DNA of 64,000 bases from Nocardiopsis sp. TSRI0078 (GCF_001905145.1 NZ_LWLB01000034.1:248001-312000); one strand, 5' to 3'. Positions 41,217 through 50,950 are shown, numbered from the stretch's first letter. Notes: a model not told the origin generated them from the sequence alone. A program made the numbers and translations.

Positions 41217-43115
41217 GTGCCGCACGCGGTGGACCCCAACCGTGCCGCCCAGCACGGGAACGTGGTCATGCGACTCCTGGACGAGCTCTTCCCGCTCGTG
41301 GAGGGGTTCTACGTCGACCTGCACAAGAACCCCGAGCTCTCCCACGCCGAGCACCGTACGGCCAGCGGTGTGGCCGAGTGGCTCACCCGGACCGGCTACG
41401 AGGTCCACAAGGGCGTGGGCGGAACCGGGGTCGTCGGCATCCTGCGCAACGGGCCCGGCCCCACGGTGATGCTGCGCGCCGACATGGACGCGCTCCCCAT
41501 GGAGGAGAAGACCGGACTGCCCTACGCCAGCACCACCCGTGCCGTCGACGACGACGGCCTGGAGGTCCCGGTCATGCACGCGTGCGGGCACGACGCCCAC
41601 ACCGCCTGCCTGGTGGGGGCGGCCGACCTGCTCTCGGAGACGCGCGACGAGTGGTCCGGGACCGTGATGATCGTCGCCCAGCCGGGCGAGGAGACCCTCG
41701 ACGGCGCGCAGGCCATGCTGGAGGACGGGCTGTTCGACCGGTTCGGCCGCCCCGACGTCATCCTCGCCCAGCACCTGGGCCCGCAGCCCGCCGGGCTGAT
41801 CTCCCACCGCGCCGGGGTCATCCTGGGCGCCTCCAGTTCCTACCGCGTACGCGTGTACGGGGAGGGCGGCCACGCCTCCCAGCCGAACACGACGGTGGAC
41901 CCGGTGCTCATCGCCGCGAACATCGTCACCCGACTGCAGGGCGTGGTCTCCCGCGAGGTCAGCCCGAGCGAGATGGCGGTGCTCACCGTCGGCAGGATCC
42001 AGGCCGGGACGAAGGCCAACATCATCCCCGACGAGGCGTACCTGGAGATCAACACCCGGGCCCTCAACGACAACGTCTCCGCGCAGCTGGAGGCCGCCAT
42101 CGAGCGGATCGTGCGCGCCGAGGCCGCCGCCTCCGGAGCCACGCGCGAGCCCGACGTCGAGCGCTTCCAGGACGCCGGGGTCACCTTCAACGACGCCCAG
42201 AGCACCGCCGACGTGGCCGCCGCGCACCACGCCTACTTCGGCGACGACTACGTCATCCACCTGCCCGACCCCTCCCCGGCGACCGAGGACTTCAGCTACT
42301 TCGGGCTGCCCGGCGACCCGCAGCCCATCCCGTACGTGCTCTGGTTCGTCGGCGCCACCCCGCACGACGTGTGGGAGGCCGCGCCCGGCGACACCCCGTA
42401 CGAGAAGATGGGCAACGTCCCCAGCAACCACTCGCCGTTCTTCGCGCCCGCCCGCGAGCCCGCCCTGCGTGCCGGGCTCGCCGCGATCACCGTCGCCGCA
42501 CTGTCCTACCTGGGGCGTCAGAACGACGGTGTGCCCGAGGCCCTCGGCGCCCCCACGGCGGGCACGGCCTTCCCGGGACCGGCGCCCGAGGCCCCCGCGC
42601 ACCCGCACGCGGCCGCGGGCGGTCCGGCCGACCCCCCGAGCGGCGCCCCGTTCGACGCGCCCGCACCGCAGGGCGACCCGTTCGCCGACCCGCTCGCCGA
42701 TCCGCTCGGCCCGCCGCCGTCCGGGTCCCCGGTGACCGGGCCCTCCGAGCCCCTCCACGAGTCCAACGACGCCTACGACAGCGCCTACCTGGCCTCCTCC
42801 TGGTCCGACCCGGGGGAGGACCGGGCCAAGTCCACCCACGACGCCGACATGGAGGCGGTGATGGGATCCCAGGACGAGGAGCTCCGCGAGGAGTGGCGCA
42901 GCGACAAGGCCGAGGAGTCCACGCTGTCCGCCGACATGGCCGCGCTGCTGGACGAGGACGACCTCCCGCAGGGGCTGCGCCCGCCGCAGGGCCCGCCGTC
43001 CGGCCCGCCCTCGGGTCCGTCCTACGGCGGCCCTCCGCCGCGGGGCGGGGCCCACGACGCGCCGCCCCCCTCCGGGCACGACGACGACCGCTCCGACCCC
43101 GACCACCGTCCCTGA
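41217..43115 (+). CDS. M20 amidohydrolase with a long disordered C-terminal extension
   Basis: A 632-residue protein. Residues 15-440 are a complete M20D metallo-amidohydrolase (hippurate hydrolase/IAA-amino acid hydrolase type): LRADMDALPMEE, HACGHDAHT, GEETLDGAQ and the C-terminal NHSPFF ligand block. From about 445 there are roughly 190 extra residues, first Ala/Pro-rich (FADPLADPLG), then acidic and helical (DADMEAVMGSQDEEL) and finally Pro/Gly. That tail is not normal for the family and may bind a partner or the envelope. GTG 41217 is preferred for its upstream AAGGCGGTGG. An M48 protease follows six bases later. Confidence 0.85.
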   Translation: MPHAVDPNRAAQHGNVVMRLLDELFPLVEGFYVDLHKNPELSHAEHRTASGVAEWLTRTGYEVHKGVGGTGVVGILRNGPGPTVMLRADMDALPMEEKTGLPYASTTRAVDDDGLEVPVMHACGHDAHTACLVGAADLLSETRDEWSGTVMIVAQPGEETLDGAQAMLEDGLFDRFGRPDVILAQHLGPQPAGLISHRAGVILGASSSYRVRVYGEGGHASQPNTTVDPVLIAANIVTRLQGVVSREVSPSEMAVLTVGRIQAGTKANIIPDEAYLEINTRALNDNVSAQLEAAIERIVRAEAAASGATREPDVERFQDAGVTFNDAQSTADVAAAHHAYFGDDYVIHLPDPSPATEDFSYFGLPGDPQPIPYVLWFVGATPHDVWEAAPGDTPYEKMGNVPSNHSPFFAPAREPALRAGLAAITVAALSYLGRQNDGVPEALGAPTAGTAFPGPAPEAPAHPHAAAGGPADPPSGAPFDAPAPQGDPFADPLADPLGPPPSGSPVTGPSEPLHESNDAYDSAYLASSWSDPGEDRAKSTHDADMEAVMGSQDEELREEWRSDKAEESTLSADMAALLDEDDLPQGLRPPQGPPSGPPSGPSYGGPPPRGGAHDAPPPSGHDDDRSDPDHRP

Positions 43116-43121
43116 CCGCGG

Positions 43122-43925
43122 ATGGGGGTCCTCCCGTGGCGCTGGGGCGACCGCCGCCTGCGCAGGTCGCTGCGTCATCCCCGGGAGATCCCCCTCCTCG
43201 TCGCGTGCGTGGGGGTGACCCTGTTCACCGTGGCGGGCGCGGTCAGCCGCGCCTACTCCGGCGACCCGAACGAGCCGCTGCTGCTGCTCAGCATCCCCCT
43301 GCTCGTGTACTTCGTGCGCGGGCAGCTGTACGCGCGCCAGCGCGTCAACGGGGTGCGCATCACCGAGGAGCAGTTCCCCGAGGCGCACCGGATGGTGGCC
43401 GAGGCCGCCGCCGCGTTCGGCATGCGCCATGTGCCCGAGGCCTACATCGTGCTGGGCAACGGCGTGATCAACGCGTTCGCCTCGGGGCACGGCTTCCGCC
43501 GCTACGTGGCCGTCAACAGCGACCTGTTCGAGGTGGGCGGGCGCCTGGCCGACCCCGACGCGCTGCGGTTCGTGATCGGCCACGAGGTCGGGCACATCGC
43601 CGCCGGGCACACGTCGTTCTGGCGGCAGTTCGGCGTCTCGGTGGCGAACGTGATCCCCGGTGTGGGCACCACCCTGAGCCGGGCGCAGGAGTACACGGCG
43701 GACAACCACGCCCACGAGTTCTGCCCCGAGGGCGTACAGGGCCTCCGGGTGCTCGCGGCGGGCAAGTACCTGTACCGGGCCGTGGACTTCGACGACATCG
43801 CCGCGCGCGCCCACACCGACACCGGCTTCTTCGTGCTGCTGGTCAACCTCCTGTCCAGCCATCCGGTGAACACGTTCCGGTTCGCGGCCCTCGCCGACCG
43901 CAGCAGGCCGGGCCGCGTCCTGTAG
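43122..43925 (+). CDS. M48-family membrane metalloprotease
   Basis: A 267-residue Ste24/HtpX-like zinc protease. Two N-terminal helices (about 22-66), then the zinc motif HEVGH at 154-158 with the third ligand in QEYTADN. SGHGFRRYVAVNSDLF is the conserved segment ahead of the active site. It begins six bases after the M20 stop with a weak ribosome site, so translation is probably coupled to that gene. The likely role is quality control of membrane proteins. It converges on the EF-G2 gene with only seven bases between stops. Confidence 0.88.
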   Translation: MGVLPWRWGDRRLRRSLRHPREIPLLVACVGVTLFTVAGAVSRAYSGDPNEPLLLLSIPLLVYFVRGQLYARQRVNGVRITEEQFPEAHRMVAEAAAAFGMRHVPEAYIVLGNGVINAFASGHGFRRYVAVNSDLFEVGGRLADPDALRFVIGHEVGHIAAGHTSFWRQFGVSVANVIPGVGTTLSRAQEYTADNHAHEFCPEGVQGLRVLAAGKYLYRAVDFDDIAARAHTDTGFFVLLVNLLSSHPVNTFRFAALADRSRPGRVL

Positions 43926-43932
43926 GCGTGTC

Positions 43933-46080
43933 CTAGCCCTGCGGGACGGGCAGCCTGTCGGCGACCTGCCGGGGCAGCGGCTCGTGGCGCAGGTACCCGC
44001 GGCTGAACACCCCGGTGCCGTGCGAGAGCGATCGCAGTTCCACCGCGTACCGGGTGATCTCCAGCTCCGGTACCTCCGCGCGCACCACCGCCCGCCCCCC
44101 GCCGGCCGTCTCGGTGCCCACCACCCGGCCGCGCCGGGACGACAGGTCGCTCATGACCGCGCCCAGGTAGGCTTCGTCCACCTTCACGGAGACCTCGTCC
44201 ACCGGCTCCAGCACCGCCAGCCTCCCGGCCGCCGCCGCGTCCTTCAGCGCCAGGCGGCCCGCCTTCTGGAAGGCCATGTCCGAGGAGTCCACCGAGTGCG
44301 CCTTGCCGTCGTAGAGCGTCACCCGGATGTCCACCAGCGGGTAACCGGAGTCCACGCCGTCCGCCATCTGGGCGCGCACGCCCTTCTCCACCGACGGAAC
44401 GAACTGGCGGGGCACGATCCCGCCCGTGATCTCGTCGACGAACTCCAGGCCCGCGCCCGGCTCCAGCGGCTCCACCCTGATCCGGCAGACGCCGAACTCG
44501 CCGTGCCCGCCGCTCTGCTTGACGTTGCGCCCGGTGCCCTGTGCCGGGACCGCGAAGGTCTCCCGCAGCGGCACGCGCACCGGGCCGGTCTCCACCCGCA
44601 CCCCGTGGCGGTGCTCCAACCGGTCCAGCGCGGCGTCCAGGTGCGCCTCGCCCAGGCTCCACAGCACCATCTGGTGGGTCTCCGGGTTCACCTCCACCCG
44701 CAGCGACGGGTCCTCCGCCACCAGCCGGGCCACCGCCTGCGACAGCCTGTCCTCGTCCCCGGGGGAGGCGGCGGCCAGCGACACCGGCAGCAGCGGCTGC
44801 GGGAAGTGCCACGGCACCACCCGCAGCGGCCGGTCCGGATCGGAGAGGGTGTCGCCGGTACGCGCGTCCGGCAGCTTCGCCACCAGGCACAGGTCGCCGG
44901 CGACCACCCGGTCCACCGGGCGGTTCCCGCGGCCCAGCGGCACGGACAGCGGGCCCACGCGCTCGTCGTTGCCGGTACGGTCCAGCTCCTCCGATCCGGT
45001 CAGTCCGCAGGACACGCCGTGCCCGTGCAGGTGGACGCGGGTGTCGGGGTGCAGCGTCCCGGAGAAGACGCGCACCAGGCTCATCCGGCCCACGTACGGA
45101 TCGCCGACGGTGCTGAGGACCTCCGCCACGAACGGGCCGTCCGGGTCGCACGACATGCCCCGCACCGGTTTCCCGTCGGGCGCGGCCACCGGCGGGAACG
45201 GGCGGCGGGTCGGATCCGGGCACGACAGCGGCAGTTCGCGCAGCAGTTCGCGCACGCCCACGCCCCGTACGGGGCTGGTGGCCAGGACCGGGTGGAAGCC
45301 GCCCGCCGCCACGGCCAGCTTCAGGTCGGCGATGAGCAGGTCCGGGTCGAGTTCACCGCCCTCCATGTAACGCTCCATGAGGGCCTCGTCCTCGGTCTCG
45401 GTGATGACCTCCTCGATGAGGGTCTGCCGGAGCGGGCCCGCCGTCTCGCGCAGCCAGTCCGGCGCGGACCCGGATCCGCCCCCGTCGGAGTAGTCGTGGT
45501 AGCGCTCGGAGACCAGTCCCCACACACCGACCACGCGGCGGCCGTCCCCCGTGCCCTCCACCGCGGGGACGTAGGCGGGATGGACACCGGGGCCGAACGC
45601 CTCCTGGCACTGGGCGACCACCTCGTCGTAGTCCGCTCGGGGGTGGTCGATCCTGGTGACGGCGACCGCCCGGGGCATGCCCACGGCGGCGCACTCCTCC
45701 CACAGCACGCGGGTGCGGCCGTCCACGCCGTCCAGGGCGGAGACGACGAACAGGGCGGCGTCGGCACCGCGCAGTCCGGCGCGCATCGCCCCGATGAAGT
45801 CGGCGTATCCGGGCGTGTCCAGCAGGTTGACCTTCACGTCGCCGACCATGACCGGGTTGACGGTGAGGTGGACCGAACGCTTCTGCCGGATCTCGACCTC
45901 GTCGTGGTCGCTGACGGTCGTGCCCTCCTCCACGCTGCCGGGGCGTCCGATCTCCCCGGCCGCCAGGAGCAGCGCCTCGACCAGACTCGTCTTCCCGGCA
46001 CCGGACGGGCCGACCAGCGCGACGTTGCGGATGTTCTGGGGCCCGTCGGCCCCCGGTACCTCTACGGCTCGGTCTGCCAT
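43933..46080 (-). CDS. fusA2: Elongation factor G-like protein EF-G2
   Basis: A 715-residue translational-GTPase-like protein with the domain order of EF-G. P-loop GPSGAGKTSLVEAL, switch regions EEGTTVSDHDEVEIRQKRSV and LLDTPGYADF (written separately, EEGTTVSDHDE and EIRQKRSVHL), but the NKxD motif is TRID (VAVTRIDHPRADY), as in the actinobacterial EF-G2/FusA2 group. Lineage members are not the main translocase; their role is unsettled. The ATG at 46080 gives the family N-terminus; the upstream in-frame ATG adds 13 unconserved residues. It shares a divergent promoter region with the CPBP gene. Confidence 0.9.
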   Translation of the reverse strand: MADRAVEVPGADGPQNIRNVALVGPSGAGKTSLVEALLLAAGEIGRPGSVEEGTTVSDHDEVEIRQKRSVHLTVNPVMVGDVKVNLLDTPGYADFIGAMRAGLRGADAALFVVSALDGVDGRTRVLWEECAAVGMPRAVAVTRIDHPRADYDEVVAQCQEAFGPGVHPAYVPAVEGTGDGRRVVGVWGLVSERYHDYSDGGGSGSAPDWLRETAGPLRQTLIEEVITETEDEALMERYMEGGELDPDLLIADLKLAVAAGGFHPVLATSPVRGVGVRELLRELPLSCPDPTRRPFPPVAAPDGKPVRGMSCDPDGPFVAEVLSTVGDPYVGRMSLVRVFSGTLHPDTRVHLHGHGVSCGLTGSEELDRTGNDERVGPLSVPLGRGNRPVDRVVAGDLCLVAKLPDARTGDTLSDPDRPLRVVPWHFPQPLLPVSLAAASPGDEDRLSQAVARLVAEDPSLRVEVNPETHQMVLWSLGEAHLDAALDRLEHRHGVRVETGPVRVPLRETFAVPAQGTGRNVKQSGGHGEFGVCRIRVEPLEPGAGLEFVDEITGGIVPRQFVPSVEKGVRAQMADGVDSGYPLVDIRVTLYDGKAHSVDSSDMAFQKAGRLALKDAAAAGRLAVLEPVDEVSVKVDEAYLGAVMSDLSSRRGRVVGTETAGGGRAVVRAEVPELEITRYAVELRSLSHGTGVFSRGYLRHEPLPRQVADRLPVPQG

Positions 46081-46257
46081 CCCTACTACCCAGCCCTTCG
46101 GGGTCCGAGCGGTGGTCACGCGGGCCGGGTGTCACCGCCCATGGTGTGACCTGTGACACTTCCACGGTCACCCTTCGCGGACCGTACGGCAAGGGGTGAC
46201 CGGGTCCGAAATCTGGCATGTGCACTATGACTCATTTCGGCCCTCTACTATTGCCCC
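46081..46257. promoter_or_regulatory. Divergent promoter region of fusA2 and the CPBP gene
   Basis: GTGTCAC (46129-46135) and GTGACAC (46153-46159) form an inverted pair with a third GTGTGAC between them. TACTAT at 46246-46251 sits seven bases before the GTG of the CPBP gene, which has no ribosome site, so a leaderless mRNA is plausible. Confidence 0.45.
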
Positions 46258-47421
46258 GTGCCATGGTCGGAGTCCCTCCCTCAGTTCAGCTTCGCCGGGA
46301 CCGTTCTGACGGTCCTGCTGCTCCTCTTCGCCGCGGTCGGCGAGCCCTTCCTCGGAAGGAGGGCCTTCGCCTGGCTGTCCCGCAGGCGCGACGGCGACGC
46401 GCGCGCCCTCACACTGATGCACGCCGCCACGGTGGGCATCCACGTGCTGTGGGGCCTGGCGGTGCTCGGAGTGCTGGTGCTCTCGCCGGACCTCGCCGCG
46501 GCCGACCTGGGCCTGCGCGCACCCCATGCCTGGGGGCCGATCGCCGGCGGCGCCGTCGGCGGACTGTCGGCCCTGGCGGCGCTGTGGGTGCTGGCCAACG
46601 GTCTGCCGAAGGGCCCGCCCCCGCTCGGCGCGGGCCGGGGCGGCGGCCGCGGCGGCAGGAGGGGCCGGGGTCCCGGGCAACCCGCGGAACAGGCGGGGCC
46701 CGGCACACGCGGCAGGCGGTCCTCGGGCCACCGCGGTCGGCGGGCCTCCGCCGCACCCGTCTCCCTGCCCGAGCCGGAGCGCCACCGCGGCCTGCTCGTA
46801 CCGCGCAACACCGCCGAGCGTGTGCTGGCGGCCGGGGTGGCCGTCACCGGCGGCGTGTTCGGGGAACTGCTCTACCGGGGGCTGTTCATCGTCCTGGTGG
46901 CGAGCATGGGCGTGCCTCTGTGGATCGCCGCGGTGCTGTCGGTGGCGCTGTTCTCCGTCGCGCACCTCTACCAGGGCTGGTGGGGACTGGTCAGCGCCGG
47001 TGCGTCGGGCACCCTGTTCACCGTCCTCTACCTGGGCACCGGAAGCGTCTGGGTTCCGGTCCTCGTCCACGTCGCGCTCGACCTGCGCTCCCTGGTCTTT
47101 CCGCCCGCCGCCGTCCGCGAGGCCTGGGAGCAGGACTGCGACGAGCACGGGTACGAGGAGCAGGGGTACGAGGAGTACGCGGAGGCCGGACACGACGACG
47201 GGTACGGCGAGGAGTACGCGGAGGCCGGACACGACGACGGGTACACGAGGAGCGGGTACGCGCGGACCGGGTATCCGGGCGGCGACCTCCTCGGCGGTGG
47301 CCACGGGGAGCCTCCCTCCTCCGGCGGCGGGCGGCGGCCCCACCCCGGCCAGGGGTACGGGGAAGGCGGGTACGGTGACGGGGCCGACACCGCGGGGCCG
47401 GGCTTTGGACCCCGGATCTGA
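46258..47421 (+). CDS. CPBP-family membrane protein with an altered motif and repeat tail
   Basis: A 387-residue membrane protein of the CPBP (Rce1-like) group. The first family motif, normally EExxxR, is GELLYRG here, with Gly for the first Glu. Downstream FSVAHLYQG and VLVHVALDLR supply the two conserved His motifs. A Gly/Arg-rich insert (about 125-165) separates the N-terminal helices from the core. The C-terminal 95 residues are Tyr/Gly/acidic with a 13-residue tandem repeat. The GTG start lacks a ribosome site. With the lost Glu it may not be an active protease. Confidence 0.75.
   Translation: MPWSESLPQFSFAGTVLTVLLLLFAAVGEPFLGRRAFAWLSRRRDGDARALTLMHAATVGIHVLWGLAVLGVLVLSPDLAAADLGLRAPHAWGPIAGGAVGGLSALAALWVLANGLPKGPPPLGAGRGGGRGGRRGRGPGQPAEQAGPGTRGRRSSGHRGRRASAAPVSLPEPERHRGLLVPRNTAERVLAAGVAVTGGVFGELLYRGLFIVLVASMGVPLWIAAVLSVALFSVAHLYQGWWGLVSAGASGTLFTVLYLGTGSVWVPVLVHVALDLRSLVFPPAAVREAWEQDCDEHGYEEQGYEEYAEAGHDDGYGEEYAEAGHDDGYTRSGYARTGYPGGDLLGGGHGEPPSSGGGRRPHPGQGYGEGGYGDGADTAGPGFGPRI
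47170..47244 (+). repeat. 39-bp-period tandem repeat in the CPBP gene
   Basis: Two exact 36-bp copies (47170-47205 and 47209-47244) separated by GGC encode EEYAEAGHDDGY twice. Partial EEQGYEEY copies precede them. Confidence 0.9.
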
Positions 47422-47438
47422 TCGGGCACGATGGTGGG

Positions 47439-48233
47439 GTGTCCGACGCCATTGACCATCCGCTCTCCCAGCCCTCGGAGGACCGCCACCGGCTGATCAC
47501 CTCCGACGGGGTCGACATCGACGCCGTGCTCCTGCGCGGTGCCGAGCCCCGAACCACCGCCGTGGTCCTCGCCAACGGGTTCACCGGCACCTACCGCAAC
47601 CCGAGCACCCGCGCCCTCGCCGAGGCGCTGCTGCCCGTCGGCGACGTGATGGCCTTCGACTTCCGCGGCCACCACGGCTCCGGCGGGCTCAGCACCGTGG
47701 GCAACGCGGAGATCCACGACCTGGAGGCGGTCGCCGCCCGCCTGCGCGAACTCGGCTACGCCTCCGTCTCCGTCGTCGGCTTCTCCATGGGCGCCGCCGT
47801 CGCGATCCGGCACGCCGCCATCTACGGCGGGATGTCCGCGGTGGTCGCGGTCAGCGGCCCGAGCCGCTGGTACTACAGGGGCACGCGCCGCATGCGCCTG
47901 CTCCACCTCGGAATCGGCGGCAGGGTGGGGCGCTTCCTCCTGCGCAGCTTCCGCAAGGTCCGCGTCATCGACCAGCACTGGGACCCCAGGCCCGCCGAAC
48001 CCCGCGAGGTCGCCGGGGAGATCTCCCCGGCGCCCCTGCTGGTCGTGCACGGGGACGCCGACACCTACTTCCCGGTCTCCCACGCCACGGCGATCCACGA
48101 CGCCGCACGGGAGCCCCGCGACCTGTGGATCATCCCGGGGATGGGACACGCCGAGCGCGCCGTCACACCCGAGCTGGCCGTGCGCATCCGGGACTGGCTC
48201 ACGGAGAGGACCGGTCCGGAGAAGAACGGCTAG
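47439..48233 (+). CDS. Alpha/beta hydrolase
   Basis: A 264-residue serine hydrolase. The nucleophile elbow is GFSMG (Ser116), the acid is in VVHGDADTYFP, and the His is in IPGMGHAER. FRGHHGSG follows beta-strand 4 and helps form the oxyanion hole. No signal peptide. The GTG start follows the CPBP stop by 17 bases on the same strand, so co-transcription is likely. Substrate unknown; a general esterase/thioesterase-like role is all the sequence supports. Confidence 0.87.
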   Translation: MSDAIDHPLSQPSEDRHRLITSDGVDIDAVLLRGAEPRTTAVVLANGFTGTYRNPSTRALAEALLPVGDVMAFDFRGHHGSGGLSTVGNAEIHDLEAVAARLRELGYASVSVVGFSMGAAVAIRHAAIYGGMSAVVAVSGPSRWYYRGTRRMRLLHLGIGGRVGRFLLRSFRKVRVIDQHWDPRPAEPREVAGEISPAPLLVVHGDADTYFPVSHATAIHDAAREPRDLWIIPGMGHAERAVTPELAVRIRDWLTERTGPEKNG

Positions 48234-48296
48234 CGCGATCCGGAAGCCGGACGCGCCGGTTTCGACAGGTATGCGCGTGTCGGCTAGAAAGGACGG

Positions 48297-49547
48297 ATGA
48301 TCCGATCCCGTTCGCCCGAGCCGAGGGATGACGCCCTGCCCGGACTGCGCGGCAGGGGCTTCGCCCTACTCATCGCGGCCACGGCGATCGGGCTGTGCGG
48401 TTTCGCCGCCGTCCTCCCGCTGGTCCCGCTGTGGGCCTCCCGCGGCGGCGCGGGCGAGTTCGGCGCCGGGAGCACCACGGCCGCGTTCATGCTCACCACC
48501 GTGCTCACCCAGCTCGCCATGCCCTGGCTGCTGGAGAGGGGCGGCTACCGGTGGGCGTTCCCGGTCGGGTCACTGATCCTGGGAGTGCCCGCCCCGCTGT
48601 TCGCCCTGACCACCGACCTGGGCCCGCTCGTGGCCGTCTCGGCGGTGCGCGGCGTCGGCTTCGGCATGGTCAGCGTCGCCGGAACGGTGCTCGCCGCCCG
48701 CCTGGTCCCGCACCACCAGGTGGGCCGGGCCACCGGCTACTACGGACTTGCGGTCGGCCTGCCCCAGGTGCTCATCCTGCCCGGCGGGGTGGCGCTGGCC
48801 CTCCACATCGGCTTCGACACCGCGTTCTGGATCACCGGGCTGTGCTCGGTGCTGGGCGCGGTCCTGTCCTGGGGCATCTGGTTCGCCGACGGCGGCCGCA
48901 ACCGCCCGGCGCTGCGCGGCACGGGCCGGTCGGCCGGGAGCGCCTCCGCGGCGTCCCCGGCACCTCCGCTGATGCGGGCGCTGGCGGCACCGCTGGTACT
49001 CATGCTGCTGACCGCGTCGTCGGCCAGCGCGATCATCACCTTCCTGGCCATCCCCCTGGAGCACGCGGCGTGGCTGGTGGGCGGCGCCCTGGCCACCTAC
49101 GCACTGGCGGTCGTGGTGGGCCGCTGGGCCGCCGGGATACTGCACGACCGCCACCGGCGCACCCTCCTGCTGCTGCCGGGCATGGTCGGCGCGGTCCTCG
49201 GCATGGCCCTGGTCACCGCCGCCCTGTGGTCGCACGGAGGAGGGGGAGCCGCCCCGGGGGCGTGGACGGCGCTGCTGGTGCTCCTCGGATCGGCGGTGTT
49301 CGGCCTCGGCTTCGGCGCGGTCCAGAACGAGACCGTCACCCTCATGCTCCACCGGGCCGGTCCGGCCGGGTACGGCCGGGCCAGCGCGGTGTGGAACATC
49401 GGCTACGACGCGGGCGCGGGCGCCGGGGCGTTGGCCCTGGGCCTGCTGATCCAGCTGTTCGGCTACGGTCCCGCCTTCGCGGTCACGGCCGTGGCCCTGC
49501 TGGCGGTCCTCCCGCTCGCCCTCGGCGGGCGGGGGCCGCGCGCCTGA
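48297..49547 (+). CDS. MFS permease
   Basis: A 416-residue, 12-helix major-facilitator transporter. Helix 1 is FALLIAATAIGLCGFAAVLPLVPLW. The second-half motif LHDRHRRTLLLLPGM and the GYYGLAVGLPQVLILPGG segment fit the drug/unknown-substrate MFS_1 group. AAAGGACGG precedes the ATG. It lies 63 bases after the hydrolase gene, with which it may be co-transcribed. No repressor is adjacent. Substrate cannot be inferred. Confidence 0.85.
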   Translation: MIRSRSPEPRDDALPGLRGRGFALLIAATAIGLCGFAAVLPLVPLWASRGGAGEFGAGSTTAAFMLTTVLTQLAMPWLLERGGYRWAFPVGSLILGVPAPLFALTTDLGPLVAVSAVRGVGFGMVSVAGTVLAARLVPHHQVGRATGYYGLAVGLPQVLILPGGVALALHIGFDTAFWITGLCSVLGAVLSWGIWFADGGRNRPALRGTGRSAGSASAASPAPPLMRALAAPLVLMLLTASSASAIITFLAIPLEHAAWLVGGALATYALAVVVGRWAAGILHDRHRRTLLLLPGMVGAVLGMALVTAALWSHGGGGAAPGAWTALLVLLGSAVFGLGFGAVQNETVTLMLHRAGPAGYGRASAVWNIGYDAGAGAGALALGLLIQLFGYGPAFAVTAVALLAVLPLALGGRGPRA

Positions 49548-49752
49548 ACCCGGTCCCGCGGCCGGAGCCCGCGTCCCGGGGCTCGGGCCTTCGGGCACGG
49601 TCTGGTGCGGTGGCCGCGAAGGTCAGCCGGCTCGCCCCAGGAGCCGCGATCTTGTACTTGTGGCGCACTTCGGCGCCCGGCCTCGCCATAGGTACGGGAT
49701 CATCCGGGGGTGGAGCACTCCGGTCGCACCTGCAACGTATCCGGTCAGCCCA

Positions 49753-50718
49753 CTAGTACGACGAGATGTGCACGTGGTCGTAGTGGTTCTGGGTGGTGCT
49801 GCCCCGGTCGTTCATCCACGTCCACTGGCGTGACGTGGACTGCCAGATCTGCTGCTCCCAGATGATGTACTTGATGCCCAGCCGGTCGGCGTTGTTAATC
49901 CCGTACTGGGCGATCTGCGTGCCCAGGGCCTGGTTGTCCGCCGAGGGCACGGCGCCTCCGGCGCTCATCATGAAGTCGCAGGCGTTGCCCACGCCGTGGT
50001 CGTCGGCGCTGTTGCGCAGGCAGCCCACCGGGTAGGGGGCTCCGAAGTTCATGACGATCTCGTCGCGGATCGCCGCCATGCGCGGAGAGGCCCCGCTCCA
50101 TCCCCAGCCCTTGGCGCTCTCTGGGATGGTGCCGTTGCCGGAGGTCTCGGGAACCTGTTCCGCCTCGTACTCCTCGATGCGCTTCTCGACCTCCTCGCGC
50201 TCCGACTCCAGCTTGTCGATGAGCTCCGCGGCCTCGTCCTTCTCCTCCTGCAGCTCCTGGGCGACCAGAGCGGCCTCGTCGCGGGTCTCGATGAGCTCGG
50301 AGATCTGTTCGGACTGGCTCTGTCCGAGGTACTCCAGGGCCGCGGCGTCGGCGAACATGTCCTCCGGGTGGCTGGAGAAGACCACCTGGAACGCGGGGTC
50401 GAGGCCGCCGCTCTTGTACCGGGTGGAGGCGATGGCGGACACCCCGCTGCGGGAGGCGTCCAGACGCTCCTCGACCTCCTGCAGGTCCTCCTCGGCCTTC
50501 TCCACGCGTTCCTTGATCTCGGTGAACTGGAGCAGCTCGCCGTCGTAGGTCTCCTCCAGCTCCTCGGCCCGCTGGTTCAGCTCGTCGATGTCCACGTCGT
50601 CGTCGCCCGGCTCGGCGTGCGCCGTACCGGGCAGGCCGACCACGAGGGCCATGGCCAGGGTGGTGAGGGACAGGGCGGCACGCCTGCCGCGCGGGAAGGA
50701 GGGAGGAGTGGATGTCAT
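49753..50718 (-). CDS. Secreted coiled-coil protein with an M15-like C-terminal domain
   Basis: A 321-residue exported protein. The signal peptide is clear (basic FPRGRRAALS, hydrophobic core, cleavage after GTAHA). Residues 40-190 are a long Glu/Lys-rich coiled coil like those of CwlO/RipA peptidoglycan hydrolases (ELNQRAEELEETYD, KLESEREEVEKRIEEYE). The C-terminal domain (about 205-321; SADDHGVGNACDFM and NHYDHVHISSY) matches the actinobacterial ARB-07466-type domain, related in fold to D-Ala-D-Ala peptidases. GGAGAAG precedes the ATG. A role in cell-wall turnover is probable. Confidence 0.82.
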   Translation of the reverse strand: MTSTPPSFPRGRRAALSLTTLAMALVVGLPGTAHAEPGDDDVDIDELNQRAEELEETYDGELLQFTEIKERVEKAEEDLQEVEERLDASRSGVSAIASTRYKSGGLDPAFQVVFSSHPEDMFADAAALEYLGQSQSEQISELIETRDEAALVAQELQEEKDEAAELIDKLESEREEVEKRIEEYEAEQVPETSGNGTIPESAKGWGWSGASPRMAAIRDEIVMNFGAPYPVGCLRNSADDHGVGNACDFMMSAGGAVPSADNQALGTQIAQYGINNADRLGIKYIIWEQQIWQSTSRQWTWMNDRGSTTQNHYDHVHISSY

Positions 50719-50950
50719 GTCTTCTCCGAGGATGGTCCGAGCACATCCGGTCGGCCGACGGCGTGTGATGGGGGGCGCCGTGGCGGCGGGAGTTACCCAG
50801 CAGAACATATGAGGTCTTGGCGTTACATGCCTAGTGCGTTGACTCACGTGACTTGGGGGAGTGCGCGGGGATGTGTCCGAAGATACCCGGAGAGAAGGAC
50901 CGGATCAGCCCTTGACGGCGTGACTGAGGAAGCCTGCGGGAACAGGCCCG

